From: DATDMG01 sp036518955
GTDB lineage: Bacteria > Actinomycetota > Actinomycetes > Actinomycetales > Kineosporiaceae
Assembly: GCA_036518955.1 (NCBI GenBank)
Contig: DATDMG010000548.1
Coordinates: 1 to 7,260, forward strand
DNA length: 7,260 nt
Direction: 5' to 3'
Each line of letters opens with the position of its first letter. Within the stretch, counting starts at the first letter, position 1. Under the pieces are notes generated by a model. The model was not told the DNA's origin and searched no databases. It saw only the letters and a list, made by a program, of their open reading frames with translations. Made by a program: the position numbers and the translations under genes. This document shows, piece after piece, positions 1 through 5,524 of this stretch.

Positions 1-1
1 G

Positions 2-253
2 GCCGGGTCGACGCCGCGGGCCGCCGCCGGGCGGCCCGCGCTGGGGCACGGGCGGGCCGCGGCCCGGGCCGCCGGGGGCGCCCCCGGCGGCCCCGGCGAG
101 AGCCCGGTGACCGGCCCGGGGGCCGTCGCCGCGGCCCCGCCCGCCAGGGTCGGCGGACCCCTGATCGCCGCCGACGTGATCCGTGCCCTGCCCGCCACCG
201 TGCGCGAGCTGCTGGCCCGGCGGGTGGGGGCGACCGGCGCGGTGGGACACTGA
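2..253 (+). CDS. nnrD: C-terminal end of probable ADP-dependent NAD(P)H-hydrate dehydratase (5' end outside window)
   Basis: This frame is open from the left edge to a TGA at 251-253 and encodes 83 visible residues. The last part (about 152-220) reads GGPLIAADVIRALPATVREL, which resembles the C-terminal strand-helix signature of NnrD (G-P-x-x-A-x-D-V-x-x-A-L-P). An HGRAA stretch at 47-61 resembles the HG-containing helix that precedes it. NnrD, often fused to the epimerase NnrE, dehydrates the damaged cofactor NAD(P)HX in an ADP-dependent repair reaction in the cytoplasm. Its catalytic and nucleotide-binding motifs lie upstream, outside the window. Between the two conserved pieces is a Gly/Ala/Pro-rich stretch of about 28 codons (74-157), probably a flexible linker. 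An nnr gene directly before alr is a common actinobacterial arrangement and supports the call. The identity rests on a short tail and context only. Confidence 0.6.
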   Translation, partial: AGSTPRAAAGRPALGHGRAAARAAGGAPGGPGESPVTGPGAVAAAPPARVGGPLIAADVIRALPATVRELLARRVGATGAVGH

Positions 254-270
254 CGGGTGAGACACTGACG
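241..270 (+). repeat. 15-bp tandem duplication across the nnrD stop codon
   Basis: Two adjacent 15-base units, 241-255 and 256-270, differ at one base (ggtgggacactgacg and ggtgagacactgacg). The first contains the NnrD stop codon (TGA 251-253), and the second repeats a TGA in the same frame (266-268). The duplication makes up most of the 20-bp gap before the alr start. It looks like a recent slippage event that lengthened the spacer and moved the coding end relative to the alr start. No function can be read from it. Confidence 0.85.
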
Positions 271-273
271 GGC

Positions 274-1503
274 GTGATCCCGGTGTCCGCGGCGCTCGCC
301 GACGTGCCGGCGCGAGGGCTCCCCGGCAGGCCGGGGGGCCTGCCCGCCGGCCTGCCCGCCGGCGCCCTGGTCGACCTGGACGCGATCGCCGAGAACGTCG
401 CGGTCCTGCGCCAGGCCGCCCGGGGGGCGGCGCTGATGGCCGTGGTGAAGGCGGACGGGTACGGCCACGGGATCATCCCGGCGGCCCGCGCCGCGCTGCG
501 GGGCGGCGCCGACTGGCTCGGCGTGGCGCAGCTCGCGGAGGCGCTCCAGGTGCGTGCCGCGGGCATCACCGCGCCGGTCCTGGCCTGGCTCACCGTACCC
601 GGGGACCGCTTCACCGAGGCCGTGGCCGCCGGTGTGGACGTCGGCGTCTCGGCATCCTGGACCGTCACCGAGGTGGCGGCCGCGGCACGGGCCACCGGCA
701 TCCCGGCGCGGGTGCATCTGAAGGTCGACACCGGGCTCGGCCGCGGCGGTTGCCCGGTGGCCGACCTGCCTGATCTGCTCGCCGGGCTGCTGCGCCACCA
801 GGCCGAGGGGACGGTCCGCCTGGTGGGCCTGTTCTCCCACCTGGCCTGCGCGGACACTCCCGGCCACCCGTCGGTCGCCGGGCAGGTCGCCGCGTTCGCC
901 GCCGCGGTCGCGCTGGCGGAGCGCGCGGGCGCCCGCCCGGAGCTGCGCCACCTCGCCAACTCGGCGGCCACGCTGGCGGTCCCACCGGCGAGGTTCGACC
1001 TCGTCCGGCCCGGGATCGCGGTCTACGGGCTGAGCCCGATCCCCGACCTGGCGACCAGCGCCCAGCTGGCGCTGCGCCCGGCGATGTCCCTGCTGGGGCG
1101 GGTGGCGATGGTCAAGGACGTGCCGGCCGGGCAGGGGGTGTCCTACGGGCTCACCCATGTGACCGCGGGGGACACCCGGCTGGCGCTGGTCCCGCTCGGC
1201 TACGGGGACGGGCTGCCCCGGCACGCCAGCGGCGCCGGGCCGGTGCTGCTGGCCGGCCGGCGGGTGCCGATCGCGGGCCGGGTCTGCATGGACCAGGTCG
1301 TGCTCGACCTGGGCGGTCGTGACGTCGACGTCCGGGCCGGCGACGTCGCCGTCCTGTTCGGCCCGGGCCGGGACGGCGAGCCGACCGCCCAGGACTGGGC
1401 CGACGCCGCCGGGACCATCAGCTACGAGATCGTGACCCGGATCGGGGGGCGGGTGCCGCGGCACTACCTCGGCACGGCGAGCGGAGGGGGGATCGATGGG
1501 TGA
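274..1503 (+). CDS. alr: Alanine racemase (PLP-dependent)
   Basis: Alr interconverts L- and D-alanine in the cytoplasm, supplying D-Ala for the peptidoglycan stem peptide. The 409-residue protein has an N-terminal PLP TIM barrel and a C-terminal beta domain. K59 in MAVVKADGYGHG is the Schiff-base lysine, and Y291 in GVSYGLTH matches the second catalytic base. Also visible are KVDTGLGRGG (150-159), HLANSAATL (226-234), R245 in VRPGIAVYG (the arginine facing the PLP pyridine nitrogen), GYGDGLPR (309-316) and GRVCMDQ (335-341). The conserved fold begins near residue 31, leaving a roughly 30-residue Gly/Pro/Ala-rich extension. GTG 274 is the first usable in-frame start after the upstream gene, but no strong ribosome-binding site precedes it; GTG 304 is an alternative. 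The gene overlaps the next one by 8 bases. Function is secure and the exact start is not. Confidence 0.95.
   Translation: MIPVSAALADVPARGLPGRPGGLPAGLPAGALVDLDAIAENVAVLRQAARGAALMAVVKADGYGHGIIPAARAALRGGADWLGVAQLAEALQVRAAGITAPVLAWLTVPGDRFTEAVAAGVDVGVSASWTVTEVAAAARATGIPARVHLKVDTGLGRGGCPVADLPDLLAGLLRHQAEGTVRLVGLFSHLACADTPGHPSVAGQVAAFAAAVALAERAGARPELRHLANSAATLAVPPARFDLVRPGIAVYGLSPIPDLATSAQLALRPAMSLLGRVAMVKDVPAGQGVSYGLTHVTAGDTRLALVPLGYGDGLPRHASGAGPVLLAGRRVPIAGRVCMDQVVLDLGGRDVDVRAGDVAVLFGPGRDGEPTAQDWADAAGTISYEIVTRIGGRVPRHYLGTASGGGIDG
325..362 (+). repeat. Hairpin with duplicated 3' arm and 12-bp tandem repeat in the 5' end of alr
   Basis: GGCAGGCC at 325-332 is perfectly complementary to GGCCTGCC at 337-344, leaving a GGGG loop. 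The same GGCCTGCC recurs at 349-356 because the 12-base unit cctgcccgccgg is repeated exactly (339-350 and 351-362, encoding LPAG twice). The 5' arm could therefore pair with either copy. The structure lies 50-90 bases into alr, in the non-conserved N-terminal extension. A regulatory effect is possible but unsupported, since strong hairpins are frequent in such GC-rich DNA. Confidence 0.6.
1483..1490 (+). promoter_or_regulatory. Strong ribosome-binding site for the alpha/beta hydrolase gene
   Basis: GGAGGGGG lies 5 bases before ATG 1496, inside the last codons of alr. It is the clearest Shine-Dalgarno match at any gene junction in the window. It fixes the hydrolase start at 1496 rather than at the GTG at 1500, which is in another frame. 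It also implies that translation of the hydrolase does not rely only on coupling to alr. Confidence 0.8.
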
Positions 1504-2794
1504 TCCCGAGGACACCCCCGGCGCGACCGGGCGCCGGCCCCGGGTCGGCCTGTTGTCGCTCGGCGCCGGCCTGGCCGCGGCCGGGGTGGGGGCCGCGCTC
1601 GGTGTCGCCGCGGAGCGGCTGGCCGTCGGCCGGCCGTTGCTGCCGCCGTCCGATGACGACGGGCCGGGCTACGGCGAGGACTACGGCGGCCTGCACGTCC
1701 CTGGCGTCGTCGTCGGCGCGGACGACGGGACGCCGATCCACGTCGAGATCGAGGAGCCGGACGCCGCCCATGCCGCCCGGATCGCCCGGGGTGAGCAGGC
1801 GCCGCTGACCGTCGTCCTCAGCCACGGCTACGCGCTCTCGATGGACTCCTGGCACTTCCAGCGCAAGGCGCTGCGGGGGCGCCACCGGATGGTGCTGTGG
1901 GACCAGCGCGGCCACGGCCGCTCCGGGACCGGCCCGCCCGGTTCGGCCACCATCGACCAGCTGGGCCGTGACCTGGCGGCGGTCATCGACGCGGTGGCGC
2001 CCGACGGTCCGCTGGTGCTCGTCGGGCACTCGATGGGCGGGATGACGGTGATGGCGCTCGCCGACCGCCGTCCGGAGGTGTTCGCCGAGCGAGTGGTGGG
2101 CGTGGCACTGGTGTCCACCAGCGCGGGCGGCCTCGCGGACGTCGACTTCGGCGTGGCCGCGTTCGGCCCACTGGTGCAGCGGCTCGCGCCGGGCGCCCTG
2201 CGCACGCTGAACCGGACGCCACGGCTGGTCGAGCGGGCCCGGCGGCTGGGCAGCGACCTGGAGGCAGTGCTGGTGCGCCGCTGGTCGTACGCGTCGGACG
2301 TGCCCCCCGCCCTGGTGGCGTTCACCGCTCGCATGCTCGCCGCCACCCGCCTGGAGGTCATCGCGGACTACCTGCCCACCTTCTCCGAGCACGACAAGCG
2401 GGCCGCGCTCGCCGCGCTGGACGGGATCGAGGTGCTCGTCATCGTCGGTGACCGCGACCTGCTGACCCCGGCCGCGCACAGCGAGGCGATCGTCGAGGTG
2501 CTGCCGGGGGCGGAGCACGTCGTCGTCCGGCACGCCGGCCACCTGTTGTTGCTGGAGCACCCGGAGGTCGTCAACGAGCACCTGGCCGGGCTGGTCGACC
2601 GGGCCCTGCGGTCCTGGCCGAAGGGCGGGGCGCGGCCCGGGCGGCGCATCCGGCTGCCCGGCATCCGGCGGACCGTGACGTCGCTGCGGGGGGCGGGCTC
2701 CCGTGGCCGTCGGGGTGGGCGGCAGGGCGAGCAGGGCCGCGCGGACGGCGCCCGGCGGCGCGGCCGGGGCCGGCGCAGCGACGGTGCCGCATGA
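1496..2794 (+). CDS. Membrane-anchored alpha/beta-fold hydrolase with basic C-terminal tail
   Basis: This is a 432-residue serine hydrolase of unassigned substrate. A hydrophobic, Ala/Gly-rich segment at about residues 17-42, preceded by RRPR, looks like an uncleaved signal anchor or signal peptide. An acidic stretch (SDDDGPGYGED, 52-62) follows, and then the alpha/beta-hydrolase core (about 68-370). Core motifs are the oxyanion HG (110-111), WDQRGHGRS (135-143), the nucleophile elbow GHSMGG with S179, the probable acid D321 in GDRDLLTP, and the probable histidine H349 in HAGHLLLLEHP. Residues 372-432 form a disordered-looking tail with 19 Arg and 1 Lys in 61 positions and only 3 acidic residues. 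ATG 1496 is chosen for its strong ribosome-binding site; the gene overlaps alr by 8 bases and tsaE by ATGA. Position between alr and tsaE suggests a housekeeping envelope or lipid role, but this is inference. Esterase, lipase, peptidase or haloperoxidase-like activity all remain possible. Confidence 0.88.
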   Translation: MGDPEDTPGATGRRPRVGLLSLGAGLAAAGVGAALGVAAERLAVGRPLLPPSDDDGPGYGEDYGGLHVPGVVVGADDGTPIHVEIEEPDAAHAARIARGEQAPLTVVLSHGYALSMDSWHFQRKALRGRHRMVLWDQRGHGRSGTGPPGSATIDQLGRDLAAVIDAVAPDGPLVLVGHSMGGMTVMALADRRPEVFAERVVGVALVSTSAGGLADVDFGVAAFGPLVQRLAPGALRTLNRTPRLVERARRLGSDLEAVLVRRWSYASDVPPALVAFTARMLAATRLEVIADYLPTFSEHDKRAALAALDGIEVLVIVGDRDLLTPAAHSEAIVEVLPGAEHVVVRHAGHLLLLEHPEVVNEHLAGLVDRALRSWPKGGARPGRRIRLPGIRRTVTSLRGAGSRGRRGGRQGEQGRADGARRRGRGRRSDGAA

Positions 2795-3294
2795 CGACTG
2801 CGGCCACGCTGTCGATCCCGACCGCCGACGAGATGCGGCGGCTCGGCGAGCGGCTCGCGGCGCTGCTCCGCCCGGGTGACCTGGTGGTGCTGACCGGAGA
2901 CCTCGGTGCCGGCAAGACCACCCTCACCCAGGGCATCGGTGCCGGCCTCGGCGTCCGTGGCGACGTGACCAGCCCGACCTTCGTGATCGCGCGGGAGCAT
3001 CCCTCGCCGACCGGCGGCCCGGCCCTGGTGCACGTCGACGCCTACCGGCTGGGGTCCCTGGCCGAGGTGGACGACCTCGACCTGGACAGTGCGCTGGAGG
3101 ACTCGGTCACCGTGGTGGAGTGGGGATCCGGCCTGGTGGAGGGGCTCGCGGAGAGCCGCCTCGAGGTGCGGCTCGCCCGCTCCCGGGGCTCCGGTCACGG
3201 CGCGGGCACCGAGGACCGCGCGGTCGAGATCGTCGGCCACGGGCCGCGCTGGGCCGGAGTCGACCTGCCGGTGACGCCGGGAGCCGAGGGATGA
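2791..3294 (+). CDS. tsaE: tRNA t6A biosynthesis ATPase TsaE
   Basis: TsaE (YjeE family) is the small P-loop ATPase that works with the TsaB-TsaD heterodimer in making t6A37 in the cytoplasm. It is needed for turnover of the complex rather than for the transfer chemistry itself. The 167-residue protein shows Walker A GDLGAGKTT (36-44, K42), the switch-like TSPTF (60-64), HVDAYR (81-86) and VVEWG (108-112, with E110), in the family order and spacing. Residues from about 131 on are Gly/Arg-rich and poorly conserved, making it slightly longer than typical members. The ATG at 2791 overlaps the hydrolase stop (ATGA) and its own stop overlaps the tsaB start (ATGA), so it is probably translationally coupled on both sides. 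No separate ribosome-binding site is evident. Confidence 0.95.
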   Translation: MTTAATLSIPTADEMRRLGERLAALLRPGDLVVLTGDLGAGKTTLTQGIGAGLGVRGDVTSPTFVIAREHPSPTGGPALVHVDAYRLGSLAEVDDLDLDSALEDSVTVVEWGSGLVEGLAESRLEVRLARSRGSGHGAGTEDRAVEIVGHGPRWAGVDLPVTPGAEG

Positions 3295-3950
3295 CCCTTC
3301 TGCTGGCGCTCGACACCTCGGGGCCGGCCGTGACCGCCGCCCTGCACGACGGCGTCCGGGTGGTGGCGGCCGCGCACCACCACGACGCACGGCGGCACGC
3401 CGAACTGCTCGCAGCGACGGTGTCGGAGGTGCTGGCGGCCCAGGCCCGGGTGCCCGCGGAACTCACCGGCGTCGTCGTCGGGGTCGGGCCCGGGCCGTTC
3501 ACCGGGCTGCGGGTCGGGGTGGTCACCGCGCGGGTGCTCGGTGCGGCGCTCGGTGTCCCCGTGTCCGGCGTCTGCTCGCTGGACGCCCTGGCCGAGGCGG
3601 CGCCGGCCGGCCTCGGCGCGTTCCTGGTCGCGACGGACGCCCGGCGCCATGAGGTGCACTGGGCACGGTACCGGCGGGACGGCGACGGGCACCCGGTCCG
3701 TGCGGACGGCCCCTGCGTGGCCCGCCCGGCCGACGTCCCGACCGGCGGCCTGCCGGTCGTCGGCCGGGGTGCGCTGCTGTACCCCGGACAGCTCGGGGAG
3801 CCGCCGGCGGGCGCCCCCCTGGACGTCGACGCGGCCGCCCTGGCGCGGCTCGGCGTCCGGGCCTCCGGTGTGCTGCTCCCGCCCGAGCCCCTCTACCTGT
3901 GCCGGCCGGACGCCGCCGAACCCGGGGCGCGCAAGCGGGTGCTGCGGTGA
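3291..3950 (+). CDS. tsaB: tRNA t6A biosynthesis protein TsaB
   Basis: TsaB (YeaZ) is an inactive paralogue of TsaD that dimerises with it and scaffolds the bacterial t6A complex. From ATG 3291 the protein has 219 residues, normal for the family. It begins MTLLLALDTSG, the ASKHA-fold strand 1, and carries the signature GPGPFTGLRVG (66-76), ATDARRHEVHWA (114-125) and a late PLYLCRPDA (200-208). The frame stays open upstream to 3120, but that part lies inside tsaE and lacks family similarity. ATG 3291 gives the conserved N-terminus, overlaps the tsaE stop as ATGA, and has GGGAG at 3279-3283, 7 bases upstream. The stop overlaps the rimI GTG as GTGA. The lack of catalytic metal ligands is normal for TsaB. 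Confidence 0.94.
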   Translation: MTLLLALDTSGPAVTAALHDGVRVVAAAHHHDARRHAELLAATVSEVLAAQARVPAELTGVVVGVGPGPFTGLRVGVVTARVLGAALGVPVSGVCSLDALAEAAPAGLGAFLVATDARRHEVHWARYRRDGDGHPVRADGPCVARPADVPTGGLPVVGRGALLYPGQLGEPPAGAPLDVDAAALARLGVRASGVLLPPEPLYLCRPDAAEPGARKRVLR

Positions 3951-4468
3951 CCGCGGGTGCCCGGCCGGCCCACGGTGCCGTCGCCCTGCGCCGGTTGCGC
4001 TGGTGGGACGTCGCGGCGGTGGCGGAGCTGGAGCGCGGGCTCTTCGGCGGCACGGCCTGGAGCGCGGAGACGTTCTGGTCAGAGCTGGCCCAGCCGTCCC
4101 GGTGGTACGTGGTGGCGCAGACCGCCGACGGCGCGCTCGCCGGGTACGCCGGGGTGATGGTGACCGGCGCGGAGGCGGACGTCCAGACCGTGGCGGTGGC
4201 GCCGGCCGCCCAGGGGTGCGGGGTGGGTGCCCGGTTGCTCGCGGCGCTGGTGGAGGAGGCCGGCGCCCGCGGCGCGACGAGCCTGCTGCTGGAGGTCCGG
4301 GCCGACAACGCCCCGGCGATCCGGCTCTACCGGCGGTTCGGGTTCGAGCGGATCGCGGTCCGGCGGCGTTACTACCAGCCGGACGACGTGGACGCGCTGG
4401 TCCTGCGGCTGCGGCCGCTGCCACGGACCGTTCCGGTGGGTGCGGGGCCGGCGGACGCCGCGTCGTAG
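3947..4468 (+). CDS. rimI: GNAT N-alpha-acetyltransferase RimI (ribosomal protein S18 type)
   Basis: RimI transfers acetyl from acetyl-CoA to protein N-termini, classically Ala-1 of ribosomal protein bS18. Actinobacterial members may have broader substrates. The predicted protein has 173 residues and a single GNAT domain. It shows VQTVAVAPAAQGCGVGARLL (79-98), holding the acetyl-CoA pyrophosphate loop QGCGVGA; LEVRADNAPAIRLY (115-128), the RimI-type beta-5/helix motif with N121 and Y128; FGFE (131-134); and RRRYYQPDDVDALVL (139-153). GTG 3947 is chosen because it overlaps the tsaB stop as GTGA and leaves a short family-like N-terminus. An earlier in-frame GTG at 3899 would add 16 residues from within tsaB. 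Only a weak ribosome-binding site is present, consistent with coupling. It ends with TAG, the only gene here not stopped by TGA. Confidence 0.9.
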   Translation: MTAGARPAHGAVALRRLRWWDVAAVAELERGLFGGTAWSAETFWSELAQPSRWYVVAQTADGALAGYAGVMVTGAEADVQTVAVAPAAQGCGVGARLLAALVEEAGARGATSLLLEVRADNAPAIRLYRRFGFERIAVRRRYYQPDDVDALVLRLRPLPRTVPVGAGPADAAS

Positions 4469-4477
4469 GCTTCCCGG
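4466..4477 (+). promoter_or_regulatory. Candidate -10 element for a leaderless tsaD transcript
   Basis: TAGGCT at 4466-4471 matches the actinobacterial -10 consensus TANNNT. If transcription starts at the G of the tsaD GTG (4478), the hexamer falls exactly at -12 to -7, the spacing expected for leaderless mRNAs. The motif overlaps the rimI stop codon TAG. There is no Shine-Dalgarno sequence in the 9-base gap and no clear -35 hexamer, which is common for such promoters. This is a prediction from motif and spacing only. Confidence 0.5.
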
Positions 4478-5524
4478 GTGACCGACGCACCGCTCGTGCT
4501 GGGGATCGAGACCTCCTGCGACGAGACCGGGGTCGGTCTGGTCCGCGGGACGCGCCTGCTGGTCGACGTGGTCGCCAGCTCGGTCCAGGAGCACGCCCGG
4601 TTCGGGGGCGTCGTCCCCGAGGTGGCCAGCCGCGCGCACCTGGAGGCGATGGTCCCGACCATCGAGCGGGCGTGCGCCGGGGCGGCGGTGACGCTGGCGG
4701 ACGTCGACGCGCTGGCGGTCACGGCCGGTCCAGGCCTGGCCGGGGCGCTGACGGTGGGGGTCGCGGCGGCGAAGGCGCTGGCCCTCACGCTCGGCGTGCC
4801 GCTGTACGGGGTGAACCACCTGGCCGCGCACGTGGCCGTCGACACCCTCGAGCACGGGCCGCTGCCGCGGCCCACGGTCGCCCTGCTGGTCAGCGGCGGC
4901 CACTCGTCACTGTTGCTGGTCCCGGACGTGACCGCGGACGTGCGCCCGCTCGGCCGCACCATCGACGACGCGGCGGGTGAGGCGTTCGACAAGGTGGCCC
5001 GGCTGCTCGGCCTGCCCTTCCCCGGCGGCCCCCAGGTGGACCGGGTCGCCAGGGCGGGCGATCCCGCGGCGGTCGCCTTCCCACGGGGCCTGACCGCCCG
5101 GCACGACCTGGCGCGGCATCGGTTCGACTTCTCCTTCTCCGGACTCAAGACCGCGGTCGCCCGGTGGGTGGAGGTCCGCGAGGCCGCGGGTGAGCCGGTC
5201 CCCGTCGCGGACGTCGCGGCGAGCTTCCAGGAGGCGGTCGTCGACGTCCTCACCCGGAAGGCGATCGACGCGTGTACCGAGCACGGGGTGGACCACCTGC
5301 TCATCGGCGGCGGGGTGGCTGCGAACTCGCGGCTGCGTGCGCTCGCCGAGGAACGTTGCGCAGCGGCCGGGATCCGGTTGCGGGTGCCGCGACCGGGCCT
5401 GTGCACCGACAACGGTGCGATGGTCGCCGCACTCGGCGCCTTGTGCGTCGCGGGTGGCCGGACGCCGTCGGCGCTGGGCCTGCCGGTCGACTCGTCGCTG
5501 CCGGTGACACAGGTGCTGGTGTGA
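4478..5524 (+). CDS. tsaD: tRNA N6-adenosine threonylcarbamoyltransferase TsaD
   Basis: TsaD (Gcp/YgjD/Kae1 family) is the catalytic subunit that transfers threonylcarbamoyl from TC-AMP to A37 of ANN-reading tRNAs; it acts with TsaB and TsaE. The TC-AMP donor is made by TsaC/Sua5, not seen here. The 348-residue protein has full family length. It contains GIETSCDETGVG (9-20), the metal-binding NHLAAH (113-118; H114 and H118), LLVSGGHSS (136-144), DDAAGEAFDK (163-172), FPGGPQVDR (181-189), FSFSGLKT (218-225), GGGVAANSRLR (277-287) and CTDNGAM (309-315) with the third metal ligand D311. All catalytic positions are intact. GTG 4478 places the conserved N-terminus correctly and lies 9 bases after the rimI stop without a ribosome-binding site, so initiation may be leaderless. 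The stop overlaps the next start as GTGA. Confidence 0.97.
   Translation: MTDAPLVLGIETSCDETGVGLVRGTRLLVDVVASSVQEHARFGGVVPEVASRAHLEAMVPTIERACAGAAVTLADVDALAVTAGPGLAGALTVGVAAAKALALTLGVPLYGVNHLAAHVAVDTLEHGPLPRPTVALLVSGGHSSLLLVPDVTADVRPLGRTIDDAAGEAFDKVARLLGLPFPGGPQVDRVARAGDPAAVAFPRGLTARHDLARHRFDFSFSGLKTAVARWVEVREAAGEPVPVADVAASFQEAVVDVLTRKAIDACTEHGVDHLLIGGGVAANSRLRALAEERCAAAGIRLRVPRPGLCTDNGAMVAALGALCVAGGRTPSALGLPVDSSLPVTQVLV

Noticed and set aside
1418..2581. 387-codon minus-strand open frame opposite the alpha/beta hydrolase
   Set aside because: The translation is rich in Arg, Gln, His and Val and shows no domain. It mirrors the codons of an intact plus-strand hydrolase.
3120..3290. Upstream in-frame extension of tsaB
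   Set aside because: It lies inside tsaE and shows no TsaB similarity. ATG 3291 gives the conserved N-terminus.
3899..3946. Earlier GTG start for rimI
   Set aside because: It would add 16 residues encoded within tsaB with no GNAT similarity. The GTGA overlap at 3947 is a better start.
3195..4490. 431-codon minus-strand open frame opposite tsaB and rimI
   Set aside because: It has no recognisable domain, extreme Arg/Pro content, and lies entirely antisense to conserved genes.
3541..4980. 479-codon plus-strand open frame crossing tsaB, rimI and tsaD
   Set aside because: It is out of frame with three conserved proteins, consists of Arg/Gly/Ala/Pro low complexity, and spans their boundaries.
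5272..5520. Upstream in-frame extension of the nucleoside hydrolase
   Set aside because: The extra 83 residues lie inside tsaD, are Arg/Gly-rich and precede the conserved family N-terminus. GTG 5521 overlaps the tsaD stop neatly.
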